Below, piece by piece: positions 10,501 through 18,213 of a DNA stretch of 64,000 bases. The position numbers were made by a program, and so were the translations under genes. The notes beneath the pieces are model-generated. The model made no database searches, was not told the DNA's origin, and saw only the letters and a list, made by a program, of their open reading frames with translations. How positions within the stretch are numbered: the first letter of the stretch is position 1; every line of letters starts with the position of its first letter. This DNA is from a virus: IMG/VR virus record IMGVR_UViG_3300006484_001465, positions 1 to 64,000 of that record. The stretch is one strand, 5' to 3'.

Positions 10501-11431
10501 ACATTCTGAAGGTTATTTTACAAAAGCTCTTGGTAATTTCGGTTCACATGCTGAAGGTTTTTATACAACAGCTAATGGTAATGGTTCACACACTGAAGGT
10601 TCAGGTACAACCGCAAGTGGTAAATATTCACATAGTGAAGGTGCCCTTACAACGGCTAGTGGTGATTATTCACATGCTGGTGGTATTAATACAATAGCAA
10701 GTACTAATACTTCATTTATACATTCAACTAATTCAAGAGTTACTGGTGCACGTAGTGCGGTATTAGGTGGTCAGAATATAACTGGTGCGACAGCTGATAC
10801 GGTTTATGTACCTAATTTAAATATTAATTCAACACCAACAAATGATAATTCATTAACACAAGTATTAGTTAGAGCAACAGATGGTACCGTTAAATATAGA
10901 ACAGTATCACCATACCCATTAAATTATGGTTTATTCTCGCAAACTGGAACTAGTGTGGATGTTACAAATACACTTGTTGAAACCACTTTGATTAATAATG
11001 GTACTGGTTCATTATCAATACCAGCAAATGGCTTTAGTGTTGGTGACAGTTTTACTGCTAAACTAATTGGTCATGTATCTTCGGTAAATGGTCATAAATT
11101 ACGTATTAGGATTAAATCGGGTATTGTTGTTTTGGCTGACACTGGTTCTATTACTATGCCAGTTACAAATATTGAACATTGGAATATAGATATTAATTTT
11201 ACAGTTAGGGCTATTGGTGCTGCTGGTGTGGCTTCTATAGCATCGGGTGGTATCTTTAATTATACTAAAACATCGAGTAATTCGATTGAAGGTATTGGGT
11301 TCAGTAAAATAGAAAGTGCATTATTTGATACAACAATTTCTAATACATTAGAAGTTACTGCACAATGGGACACTGCGAGTGCATCTGATTCAATTTATTC
11401 GGAAATATTTACACTAAATAAAACATATTAA
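7535..11431 (+). CDS. trimeric-adhesin-like tail fibre with about 43 YadA-head-type repeats
   Basis: 1298 residues. Residues about 65-270 are paralogous to the shaft of the fibre at 803-3001 (same SQSFIYGDLYIEGLL entry and TGGTYSNGTATFTNNTGG repeats). Residues about 455-1055 contain about 43 units of 14 residues of the form (Y/T)SHAEGxxTTASGx, the left-handed beta-roll repeat of YadA/Hia-type trimeric autotransporter heads. The array ends in a neck-like stretch (RSAVLGGQNITGATADTVYV) shared with the protein at 36081. Residues about 1110-1298 form a beta-rich C-terminal head, probably the receptor-binding tip. Each repeat presents Ser/Thr on the surface, making the fibre a plausible acceptor for the glycosyltransferases encoded nearby. 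It has its own late-type promoter. Trimeric state is inferred from the family. Confidence 0.75.
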   Translation: MPNNKLILRSLNSPWITPFNDITTGSVLSWADVDNNFIYLKGELIYSAQTSGTNLILNKINGNDIFVDLTQFEAEGNRWHIPSGTTVEIANGYQSFIYGDLYIEGLLKLNDGAQLVVLNGDIILSGGSISGNGTTLLVELPQFDTVVTGGTYSNGTATFTNNTGGTFNVNGFYTGGVEVLVTGGTYSNGTAIFTNNTGGTFNVNGFYTGSTEIFITGGTYNQSNGVATFTNNTGGTFNVNGFLTGYTNYYTTGSTLIGTVAYFDRTDALSAYTLDLSSIEFTGNTSGNCIGDLWVSNLHGCSPITIHNSIQSSGSSVNNSFGIAFGENAVVNAAEIINTQTPITIISGCSFTNSDPNYSYPAIILPGDVTASWQEYIWNFCSEFLISGSSGTEILNVGCSVYDIYYDGVSSTYIVDSSLVGSNYTLISGNTFYYVSTTFQRTAFAFGKDVIATGLYSHAEGQSTTASGNTSHAEGLQTTAIGNYSHAEGYYTDAVGQASHAEGSLTTASGGASHAEGFQTTAIGNYSHVEGQNTAAVGQYSHAEGYQTTASGITSHAEGFVTRAGGYASHAEGATTTASGVYSHAEGQLTIASGAVSHAEGFVTRASGNNAHSEGYQTTASGSFSHAEGANTTASGAVSHAEGQSTIASGAQSHAEGQSTTASGNTSHAEGISTKSFGSYSHAEGQSTIANGEVSHAEGYITIAIGNYSHAEGATTTASGTYSHAEGQLTIASGTTSHAEGFVTRAGGQYSHSEGYQTTAIGTASHAENVSTRATGSGSHAEGNGTTSFGQNSHAEGLITTSVGSWSHSEGRLTTANGLASHTEGNSTIAGGNTAHAEGSGTTTSNMAAHAEGYLSIASGYVSHAEGQQTTANGSRAHAEGIYTTASGTYSHAEGYQTNASGSTSHAEGTGTIAGNYVSHAEGHYTKAMGSNSHAEGANTTASGTVSHAEGSGTIVSSAYSHGEGYYTVASGASSHSEGSNTTASGSYSHSEGYFTKALGNFGSHAEGFYTTANGNGSHTEGSGTTASGKYSHSEGALTTASGDYSHAGGINTIASTNTSFIHSTNSRVTGARSAVLGGQNITGATADTVYVPNLNINSTPTNDNSLTQVLVRATDGTVKYRTVSPYPLNYGLFSQTGTSVDVTNTLVETTLINNGTGSLSIPANGFSVGDSFTAKLIGHVSSVNGHKLRIRIKSGIVVLADTGSITMPVTNIEHWNIDINFTVRAIGAAGVASIASGGIFNYTKTSSNSIEGIGFSKIESALFDTTISNTLEVTAQWDTASASDSIYSEIFTLNKTY
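8900..10700 (+). repeat. 42-bp tandem coding repeats (YadA-head-like)
   Basis: About 43 in-frame units carry TCACATGCTGAAGGT as a conserved core. The same core recurs at 36186-37350 in another gene, giving long homologous tracts that could recombine. Confidence 0.9.
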
Positions 11432-11441
11432 AATAAAAATT

Positions 11442-11702
11442 ATGCCAAAATTAACAGATAGAGATATCACTTTAACTAAAATTGTTCGTGCAACATTTTT
11501 AAATGACAAATGGGTAATATTAGTAACAGATACTAATAATTACCTATACAATGTATCATTCACAGGTTTAGAATCTGATGATAACAATACAATATTATCT
11601 AATACACACACAGCTTTATTAGATGTTGATAAATATGAAGAACCAGTTTTACCAGTTGATATTACTAGGGAAGATATAGTAGGTTCAACACCGAAACTGT
11701 AA
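11442..11702 (+). CDS. small unknown protein, fibre companion
   Basis: 86 residues, acidic, beginning 10 bases after the YadA-like fibre stops with an A-rich leader and no promoter motif of its own. Likely part of the same transcript. The sequence WVILVTDTNNYLYNVSF suggests a small beta-hairpin followed by an extended acidic tail ending in Pro-Lys-Leu. Small genes directly after fibre genes are often fibre-assembly chaperones, but there is no sequence evidence for that here. Confidence 0.55.
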   Translation: MPKLTDRDITLTKIVRATFLNDKWVILVTDTNNYLYNVSFTGLESDDNNTILSNTHTALLDVDKYEEPVLPVDITREDIVGSTPKL

Positions 11703-11705
11703 TTT

Positions 11706-11725
11706 AATATTTATTTTTATTATAT
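11706..11725 (+). promoter_or_regulatory. late-type promoter motif, variant
   Basis: AATATTTATTTTTATTATAT lies 38 bases before the start at 11744. It keeps the ATATTTAT core but has a T-rich downstream half, as do the variants at 42417 and 36032 (minus). Confidence 0.4.
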
Positions 11726-11743
11726 TTTTAATATAATAAACTT

Positions 11744-12793
11744 ATGAATTATATTAAGTTTAATTATAAAACAACATTACCTAAAGAGGCAAATGCTCCA
11801 TCAGTAACTATTGGTGGGGATTTACTTGTTGAATATGATGTAACATTTTATGTTGTAAAATCTGATGGTATGGAAAAGGTAAAATCAGTTAAATGTAAAA
11901 CTGGTGAAACGGTATATTCAAATATAGTGCAATGGTATATGAATTGGTATACAACTGTTCACCATGATGGGTTATTAGTTGCTGAAAATAGTTTTAACCC
12001 AGAAAATTCAGTTATATTTATAAAATTAGATGCATATGCTTTAGGTGATAATATTGCTTGGATACCATACATTGAGGAATTCAGAAAAAAATATAACTGT
12101 GTTTTAATTTGTTCAACTTTCTATAATGATTTATTTAAAGATGTTTACCCAAATATTTTATTTGTAGCACCGAATACAAATGTTGATAATGTTTATGCTC
12201 AATATTACATAGGTGCATCTAATGATGGTAATCAAAAATATTCACCTGTAGTGGTTGATGAAATGCCATTACAATATGTTGCATCATCAATATTATATTT
12301 ACCAATGGTTGAGATAAGACCAGAATTGGAAAAACAATTAAGAGATATGAAATTCAATAGAAAATACGTTTGTATTTCTGAATTTGCAAGTCATGAAAAA
12401 AAACATTGGAAATGTGAAAATGGTTGGCAAGATGTTGTTGATTATCTAAATTCAATTGATTATGATGTGTTTGTTATATCTAAAGAACCAACTAATCTTA
12501 CAAATGTAACTGATTTAACTGGTGATAGGTCAATACTTAATCGTGCTCAAACATTACGAAATGCTGAATTTTTCATGGGTGTTAGTTCTGGATTATCATG
12601 GTTGTCTTGGGGTGTTGGTACTCATACATTTTTAATTAGTGATGTTACCCAAATGAATCATGAATTTCAATCTAATGTCAGTAGAATATCGGCTAATCCA
12701 ACTTTAAAAAATGTTAATTATTATGCACCATTTGTTACTAAATCAGAAACTGTTATTAATTCCATAAAAAAATACTTAGAAAGTAAAAGTTAG
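11744..12793 (+). CDS. autotransporter-heptosyltransferase-like (TibC/BAHT, GT-B) protein lacking the Cys finger
   Basis: 349 residues. It aligns along its length with the TibC-like protein encoded at 31718-32866: a beta-rich N-terminal domain, then the core block LDAYALGDNIAWIPYIEEF with the Gly-Asp pair that begins the glycosyltransferase domain, then CSTFYNDLFKDVYPNILFV, and finally a sugar-nucleotide-side segment FFMGVSSGLSWLSWGVGTH. In the paralogue, and in the bacterial BAHT family as I know it, a four-Cys metal-binding segment follows. Here that stretch is replaced by NPTLKNVNYYAPFVTKSETV with no Cys. The enzyme may therefore use another substrate, be inactive, or act as a partner subunit. 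It sits directly after a YadA-like fibre, and fibre glycosylation is the natural inference. Confidence 0.65.
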   Translation: MNYIKFNYKTTLPKEANAPSVTIGGDLLVEYDVTFYVVKSDGMEKVKSVKCKTGETVYSNIVQWYMNWYTTVHHDGLLVAENSFNPENSVIFIKLDAYALGDNIAWIPYIEEFRKKYNCVLICSTFYNDLFKDVYPNILFVAPNTNVDNVYAQYYIGASNDGNQKYSPVVVDEMPLQYVASSILYLPMVEIRPELEKQLRDMKFNRKYVCISEFASHEKKHWKCENGWQDVVDYLNSIDYDVFVISKEPTNLTNVTDLTGDRSILNRAQTLRNAEFFMGVSSGLSWLSWGVGTHTFLISDVTQMNHEFQSNVSRISANPTLKNVNYYAPFVTKSETVINSIKKYLESKS

Positions 12794-12812
12794 TGATATT
12801 TATAATAAAAAA
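12794..12812 (+). promoter_or_regulatory. phage late-type promoter motif
   Basis: GATATTTATAATAAAAAAAC lies 23 bases before the start at 12818, immediately after the preceding stop. It is a full match to the consensus. Confidence 0.6.
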
Positions 12813-12817
12813 ACTTT

Positions 12818-13186
12818 ATGGATTTCTATATAAATAAAAATTCAACTTTACCTATAATGAAGCTTGATGTTGTTCAAGATGGTAGATATGATGTGAAAAA
12901 AATATATGAACTGATACAAAATTCAAATATGTATTTTTCTATGTCTGAATTGGAGACTGGTGTTAAAGTAATTGGTAAAAAACCAGCACTTTGTATTGCC
13001 AAACCATCTGACTGTGGTTATGATGAATATTATATAGCATATAAATTTTCAGAAAGAGAAACAAAAAAACCAGGTACTTATGTTGGTCAATTTACTATTG
13101 AGTTTTTAGATGGTTATGGTACTTTAATTATGCCTATTAGAGAAGAATTATACATACATATTTTAGACGGTAGTATTAAAAAATAA
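12818..13186 (+). CDS. unknown small structural-region protein
   Basis: 122 residues. The order is beta strands (MDFYINKNSTLPIMKLDVV), a short helix (YDVKKIYELIQNSNMYFSM), then alternating strands ending with a conserved-looking block GTYVGQFTIEFLDGYGTLIMPIREELYIHILD. The pattern resembles the small beta-sandwich domains of phage fibre or baseplate proteins. It has a consensus late-type motif of its own and is the last late gene before the polymerase. I do not recognise a named family. Confidence 0.55.
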   Translation: MDFYINKNSTLPIMKLDVVQDGRYDVKKIYELIQNSNMYFSMSELETGVKVIGKKPALCIAKPSDCGYDEYYIAYKFSERETKKPGTYVGQFTIEFLDGYGTLIMPIREELYIHILDGSIKK

Positions 13187-13194
13187 CCTTTTTG

Positions 13195-13225
13195 TTGCAT
13201 TTTTAATCTTAATTTAGTAACTTTG
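13195..13225 (+). promoter_or_regulatory. Bacteroidota-type host promoter P1 for DNA polymerase
   Basis: TTG at 13195-13197 is followed by exactly 20 bases and TAACTTTG at 13218-13225. This fits the Bacteroidota primary-sigma consensus (TTG or TTTG, 19-20 bp, TAnnTTTG). Predicted start lies near 13231, inside a palindrome. Confidence 0.6.
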
Positions 13226-13248
13226 TTAACCGTTTGGAAAACGGTTAA
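13226..13248 (+). promoter_or_regulatory. 10-bp palindrome/hairpin at the P1 start region
   Basis: TTAACCGTTT, loop GGA, AAACGGTTAA: a perfect 10-bp inverted repeat placed where P1 transcripts should begin. It is not followed by a T-run, so it is not a simple terminator. It could be an operator or a protective 5' stem. Confidence 0.5.
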
Positions 13249-13270
13249 AAAATAAAATACCCTTAATCTG

Positions 13271-13301
13271 TTGTTTTAATTTATTTTACCCCATATATTT
13301 G
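13271..13301 (+). promoter_or_regulatory. Bacteroidota-type host promoter P2 for DNA polymerase
   Basis: TTG at 13271-13273, 20 bases, TATATTTG at 13294-13301. The start codon is 16 bases after the -7 box, giving a leader of only about 10 bases. Confidence 0.6.
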
Positions 13302-13316
13302 TATAAATAATATCTT

Positions 13317-16300
13317 ATGAGTAAAATAAATTTTGAAGAAATTGAATCATTTCTAGAGGGTAGAGACCCACAAAAATATATTATTGCTATCGAGTCTAAT
13401 TATAGTGAGAACTATGTTGATTTAGTAATTAATGACCCTGAAACAGGTAAAAGACTTGAGCGACATAATTATAAACCATTTGTTTGGTTGAAACAGGATG
13501 CGTCAAATATTTTATATGGTGGTAATAAAACTAGGTTAAGAGAAGCTAGAGCTAAATTCAATATTAAGTTAAAACCATTAAGGGTTAGTGATGAAAGTGG
13601 GTTTATACCAGACCGAATGGATAATGGTTATAAATTTATAGCTGAAACAACAAATGGTTATAGTAGTTTAATTGCATTCTTTAAAGAAGGTGGTGTTGAT
13701 ATATGGGGTGATAAATATAAGGGTTTATTTTTAGCATTACCACCATCTGAACAATTTCTAATACAAACTGGTAAGCGTTTATTTAAAGGTATTGATGATT
13801 ATAATGGGTTGCATAGATTGCAATTTGACTTGGAAACTGCTGGTTTAGATGCTAGCAGACATGAGATTTTCCAAGTTGGTGTAAAAGATAATCATGGATT
13901 TGAAATTATATTAGAAACCAAAGGTGATACACCAAAAGAACGAAGAGAATCTGAAAAAGAAAATATTATCGAAATGTTTAAGATAATAGATAGGTTAAAA
14001 CCAGATTTAATTACAGCTTATAATTCTGAAAACTTTGACTGGCCGTATATCGAAAGACGATGTGAAAGATTATCAATTGATTTTACTCAAATCGTTAAAA
14101 CATTAAGTCCTAATTCTAAAATAAAAAGAAAGGATTCCCAATTAAAATTAGGTCAAGAAACTATTAACTACCTACAAACTTATATGTGGGGTTATAATAT
14201 CTTGGATATTTCACATGCTGTTCGTAGAGCGCAAGCAATTAATTCAGATATTAAACAATGGAGTTTGAAGTATATTACTAAATTCTCTAAAGTAGCAAAA
14301 ACAAATCGTGTTTATGTTCCAGGTGATAAAATCAATTATACATGGGCTGACAAAAGAGATTATTGGTTTAATAATGAAGATGGTTCTTGGGGGTTATTGG
14401 ATACGTTGCTAGATAAAGAAAGTAATTTATCAGATGAAACTGTGAATAAATTACTCAATGACGGTGGGTTAACTAGGGTTAAAGGTGATTACATAGTTCA
14501 ACGTTATTTATTAGATGACCTTTGGGAAACTGAACAAGTTGATTATATCTATAATCAAGCATCATTCTTATTAGCTAAGATTTTACCAACTTCTTATATG
14601 CGAAGTTCAACAATGGGAACTGCTGGTCAATGGAAGTTGATTATGGCCGCTTGGTCATATGAAAATGGGTTAGGTATTCCTAGTCTTCAACCAAAAAGAG
14701 AATTTACAGGTGGTTTATCTAGATTATTAAAAGTTGGGTACGCTGGTAATCGTGGTGTTGTTAAGTTTGACTTTGCAGCCCTATATCCTAAAACACAATT
14801 AACTTGGGGAATATTCCCGAATCTTGATATTACTGGTGTAATGGAAGGTTTATTAACATATGTTGTTGATAAACGTGATGAGTTTAAATTCTTAACTGGT
14901 GAGCATAAGGATGAATCTAAGCGACTAAAAGAGTTGTTGGATACCAACATGGGTAAATTAACACCAGAGCGCATTGAGAAGGCTAAATCAATGATTACTA
15001 TTGAATCTAAAAAGAGTTCAGATTACGATAAGAAACAATTACCACTTAAAATTCTAGCTAACTCATGGTTTGGTTCATACGGTGCACCTTATTTGTTCCC
15101 ATGGGGTGATACAGATTGTGCTGAAGAAACAACATGTAGAGGTAGACAATCATTAAGACTTATGGTTAAATTCTTTAAGGGTAAATATGATTTTGAACCT
15201 TTAGTATTAGATACCGATGGTTGTAACTTTATTATTCCAGAAAATATTAATGATATTAAATATATTGTTAAAGCAAGTCATTGGAAAACTGAAAAGTATG
15301 AACCAGGAACTGAATTAGTAGGTTTGGATGCTACATTGGCTGAATTTAATGAGACATATATGGAAGGTCGTATGGGTCTTGATATAGATGATATTTACGA
15401 TGCATCAATCAATTTTAAGCGAAAAAACTATGCAAACAAAATTGATGGTAAGGTTAAGCTTGTTGGTAACAGTATCAAATCAAAATCAATGCCTGTATAT
15501 ATTGAGGAATTTATAAATGAGTGTATTGCTTTGTTACTTGATGGTAAGGGATATGAATTTATTGAATTGTATTATGAGACAGTTAATAAGATTTATAATT
15601 ATCAGATTCCAGCATTAAAAATTGCATCAAAATCTAGAATTAAAATGACATTAAATAACTACAAAAATGTCTATTGTGGTGAAAAGAATAAAGCTGGTAA
15701 TTCAAAATCAAGACAAGCCCATATGGAACTTGCAATAGCAAATGATTTGAAGGTTGATATTGGTGATGTTATTTATTATATCAATACTGGTACAGCTAAA
15801 TCACATAATGATATTAAAGCTACAAAAAATAAAGAGACTGGTTTGGTTGAAGTTGGATTTAATTGTCAGTTAATACCTCAAGAACAAATTGAGAAAAACC
15901 CAGATTTATTAGTCGATGATTATAATGTTGCTAAATACTTAGAAAGTTTAAACAATAGAATAAAATCACTATTAGTTTGTTTCGATACTGATATTAGAGA
16001 TAGAATTTTAATTAGTGTTGAAAAGGATAAGAAGACTAAATTAATGAAACTTCAACAAAGAAGTGTTTTCACTGAATCTGAATGTACACTTGTATCTGGT
16101 AAACCATTGGAGCCAGGTGACCAAGATGATTACGAAGATGATTTAATGCGATTAGAAGATAGAGAAATTAAATTCTGGATTTCAGTAAATAAAACACCTA
16201 ACTTTATCGATGATGCTGATTGGTTACTACTTACTGAAGATTATCTTGAGAGAATGCGAATTGCTAAAGAAGAGGGTATTAAGGAAGAAAAAAGAGAAGT

Positions 16301-16724
16301 TTTAAATTTATTAAAAAGAATGGAAACTTCTGATTATCATAAAATGATTAATTATAATAAATTGCCTTTGAGACTTGAGTCTATCATTGAGGTTACTAAA
16401 GAACATTTAATGTCTATAAAATGGGATGAACCATTATTTAAATCAGCAGCATTATTTGATTACGAAGATGATGCAAAAGAAAGGGCTCTGTGGTATAGTT
16501 CAGTAGAACATGGTGCTGATAATATGTATGATATGTGGTTAGATTATAAAGCTGAAATGGAAGCTATGTCTGGTGGAACAATGGAAAAAGAACTTAGGGA
16601 TTTGGGGGCAACCATATATAATGAAGAAGTGTATAAAGAACATGAGGAATATATGAATGAAGAATTTCCACCTAGTGAAGATAAAATTTCGATTGATGAC
16701 GATGGTAATGATTGGAACTTCTAA
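13317..16724 (+). CDS. family B DNA polymerase with 3'-5' exonuclease
   Basis: 1135 residues, somewhat longer than T4 gp43. Exonuclease motif I is FDLETAGLD with D171 and E173. Exo II is ITAYNSENFDWPYI at about residue 240. Exo III is probably YLLDDLWE at about 400. Polymerase motif A is KFDFAALYP with D485, motif B is KILANSWFGSYG with K578, and motif C is LDTDG with D632 and D634. All catalytic acids are present, so both activities are expected. The last 130 residues are highly acidic and may hold the clamp-binding tail. It replicates the phage genome with the gp32-like protein encoded at 62989. It is transcribed from two host-type promoters, unlike the flanking late genes, and ends at a bidirectional terminator. 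Confidence 0.95.
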   Translation: MSKINFEEIESFLEGRDPQKYIIAIESNYSENYVDLVINDPETGKRLERHNYKPFVWLKQDASNILYGGNKTRLREARAKFNIKLKPLRVSDESGFIPDRMDNGYKFIAETTNGYSSLIAFFKEGGVDIWGDKYKGLFLALPPSEQFLIQTGKRLFKGIDDYNGLHRLQFDLETAGLDASRHEIFQVGVKDNHGFEIILETKGDTPKERRESEKENIIEMFKIIDRLKPDLITAYNSENFDWPYIERRCERLSIDFTQIVKTLSPNSKIKRKDSQLKLGQETINYLQTYMWGYNILDISHAVRRAQAINSDIKQWSLKYITKFSKVAKTNRVYVPGDKINYTWADKRDYWFNNEDGSWGLLDTLLDKESNLSDETVNKLLNDGGLTRVKGDYIVQRYLLDDLWETEQVDYIYNQASFLLAKILPTSYMRSSTMGTAGQWKLIMAAWSYENGLGIPSLQPKREFTGGLSRLLKVGYAGNRGVVKFDFAALYPKTQLTWGIFPNLDITGVMEGLLTYVVDKRDEFKFLTGEHKDESKRLKELLDTNMGKLTPERIEKAKSMITIESKKSSDYDKKQLPLKILANSWFGSYGAPYLFPWGDTDCAEETTCRGRQSLRLMVKFFKGKYDFEPLVLDTDGCNFIIPENINDIKYIVKASHWKTEKYEPGTELVGLDATLAEFNETYMEGRMGLDIDDIYDASINFKRKNYANKIDGKVKLVGNSIKSKSMPVYIEEFINECIALLLDGKGYEFIELYYETVNKIYNYQIPALKIASKSRIKMTLNNYKNVYCGEKNKAGNSKSRQAHMELAIANDLKVDIGDVIYYINTGTAKSHNDIKATKNKETGLVEVGFNCQLIPQEQIEKNPDLLVDDYNVAKYLESLNNRIKSLLVCFDTDIRDRILISVEKDKKTKLMKLQQRSVFTESECTLVSGKPLEPGDQDDYEDDLMRLEDREIKFWISVNKTPNFIDDADWLLLTEDYLERMRIAKEEGIKEEKREVLNLLKRMETSDYHKMINYNKLPLRLESIIEVTKEHLMSIKWDEPLFKSAALFDYEDDAKERALWYSSVEHGADNMYDMWLDYKAEMEAMSGGTMEKELRDLGATIYNEEVYKEHEEYMNEEFPPSEDKISIDDDGNDWNF

Positions 16725-16730
16725 AAATAG

Positions 16731-16757
16731 AAAAGGGACTCTGAAGTCCCTTTTTTT
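16731..16757. terminator. bidirectional intrinsic terminator
   Basis: AAAGGGACT, loop CTGA, AGTCCCTTT followed by T7. It lies between the convergent polymerase gene and neck-like gene, and the A-rich left flank gives a U-tract on the minus strand too. Confidence 0.85.
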
Positions 16758-17907
16758 ATTTCATATAAAAACCCATTGGTCTGAATTTTAATGCTCTATT
16801 TAGATATTCAGCTTCATTTGCTGCTCTTTCTAATTGTGTTGTACTAGATAACCTTGCTAATCTTTCATCTAACCTTTCTAGTATAGTTCTTCTTTCTTCA
16901 TTACCTTCAGATAATAATGAATCATAATCCATTGTCTTTTCAGCTTCTGGTGGTCCAACAACTCCTCCGAATTTACCTCTAGTTCTACCTAATGCTCTTT
17001 TTGCTTCAGATACAAATAATTGACGTATTAATGTTCTAGTTGGTTCATTGAACTTAGCGAAATCTAATTTAGAAAGTGGAACATCATTTGGTGACATGAT
17101 AATATCAGGGTTTTGTAATCTACATTCCTCTGGGTTATCAGTATCATAATAGTAATACCACACTTGACAACCAGTTAAATTAATTCCACCACCAACACCT
17201 TGATTTCCTATAGCACCACCAAAACTAAATTTAGAACCTGGTGTACTTAATAAATGTAGTAATCTAGTTCCATCTGGACCTTTAGTTATTTTATAAACTA
17301 ATTCACTTCTTAAAATTCTATTCTTTAAGTTCATGTCAGATGCGGTCAATAAGATGTCATATGCTGGTGCGATAAAGTAACCACCCATACCAGCACCACC
17401 CATACCAGCACCCATGGCACCACCACCAGAACCCATTTGAGCAAACCCACCACCTAAACCATAGTTAAGACCACCATAGTTAGCAAATAAAGCTCTATCT
17501 GTTGTTGGTGGTGTTACCCATAATACTTCATTAACTTCTCTACCAGCTGGAATCTGATAAACTTGTCTACCAGCTTCTACATTTATATAATCTTTTTTAA
17601 GTTCCCATGGACCTCTGGTTTGTAGTCCAACTTGTTTTGAGTATGCGTAAGTATATTGTGTTGAGAAATCTAAACTTCTAACACTTAAGGCAAATGCCAT
17701 ATCAATTGTATCAACATCTTTACCCAATAATGACATCCATTGATGTTCAATTAACCATTCTTGAGTGTATTGTGCATAATCTTCTATTGCAATTTCAAGT
17801 AGTACACAAAGTTGGTCATCGTCAAGTTCAATCTTACGATTAGGCCAACCCATAGACACCCTGAATTGTTCAAATATTTTTAATTTTTCGTCTTCATTTA
17901 CTGCCAT
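16756..17907 (-). CDS. putative neck / head-completion protein (T4 gp13-like role)
   Basis: 383 residues. The N-terminal part is alpha-helical and acidic (KLKIFEQFRVSMGWPNRKIE, then AIEDYAQYTQEWLIEHQW). A beta-rich centre with YQIPAGREVNEVLWVTPP is interrupted by a Gly/Met-rich linker at about residues 155-185. A helical C-terminus contains FVSEAKRALGRTRGKFGGV followed by a D/E-rich segment and ERLDERLARLS. This layout recalls the connector/neck proteins that sit under the portal in T4-like phages, especially the RxRGKF-G segment near the C-terminus. The assignment rests on pattern and on the neighbouring gp15-like gene, so it is tentative. A late-type motif precedes it on the minus strand. 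Confidence 0.5.
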   Translation of the reverse strand: MAVNEDEKLKIFEQFRVSMGWPNRKIELDDDQLCVLLEIAIEDYAQYTQEWLIEHQWMSLLGKDVDTIDMAFALSVRSLDFSTQYTYAYSKQVGLQTRGPWELKKDYINVEAGRQVYQIPAGREVNEVLWVTPPTTDRALFANYGGLNYGLGGGFAQMGSGGGAMGAGMGGAGMGGYFIAPAYDILLTASDMNLKNRILRSELVYKITKGPDGTRLLHLLSTPGSKFSFGGAIGNQGVGGGINLTGCQVWYYYYDTDNPEECRLQNPDIIMSPNDVPLSKLDFAKFNEPTRTLIRQLFVSEAKRALGRTRGKFGGVVGPPEAEKTMDYDSLLSEGNEERRTILERLDERLARLSSTTQLERAANEAEYLNRALKFRPMGFYMK

Positions 17908-17914
17908 GATATCT

Positions 17915-17932
17915 GATTTATATATAAATATC
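17915..17932 (-). promoter_or_regulatory. phage late-type promoter motif (minus strand)
   Basis: Read on the minus strand, GATATTTATATATAAATC ends a few bases before the start codon at 17907. It shows that motif orientation follows gene orientation. Confidence 0.6.
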
Positions 17933-17953
17933 TAACAATACTATAATCATCAA

Positions 17954-18211
17954 TTAAGTATTTAAAAATTTTAAAGTTAATTTGTAAGCTTCAGCTATTG
18001 TTTTGAATGAAGATTCTGGTGCTAAGATTGTTTTATTAACTAAAACAACTGGAACTGACTCTTGTTTAGTCAATTCAAATATTTTTTCAATTTCTTTTTC
18101 ATTCTCATCAGCCATAACATCAACATAAGTGTATTCAATACCGTTTGTATCAAATAACCCTTTTAATTCTTGACAATAAGGGCAATCTTCAAATCCATAT
18201 AATTTTACCAT
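17954..18211 (-). CDS. glutaredoxin
   Basis: 85 residues, the normal length for a class I glutaredoxin. It begins MVKLYGFEDCPYC with the redox pair C10 and C13 in a CPYC motif, and the cis-proline is in ESVPVVLVN at P54. It would supply electrons to ribonucleotide reductase or keep phage proteins reduced in the cytoplasm, as phage glutaredoxins such as T4 NrdC do. The start codon is two bases after the stop of the upstream SNF2 helicase gene, so the two are translationally linked. Confidence 0.9.
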   Translation of the reverse strand: MVKLYGFEDCPYCQELKGLFDTNGIEYTYVDVMADENEKEIEKIFELTKQESVPVVLVNKTILAPESSFKTIAEAYKLTLKFLNT

Positions 18212-18213
18212 TT

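Noticed and set aside
8817-10697. Several plus-strand frames encoding HMLKV-rich repeats inside the YadA-like gene
   Set aside because: They are +1-frame shadows of the 42-bp repeat and exist only because the repeat is in phase.
8900-10700. Regular 42-bp repeats that might suggest a CRISPR array
   Set aside because: Units are contiguous, in frame and degenerate throughout, with no unique spacers. They encode a known protein repeat. The same applies to 36186-37350.
13226-13248. Terminator for the gene at 12818-13186
   Set aside because: The stem is perfect but is followed by A-rich sequence without a T-run on either strand, and it lies immediately after a promoter box.
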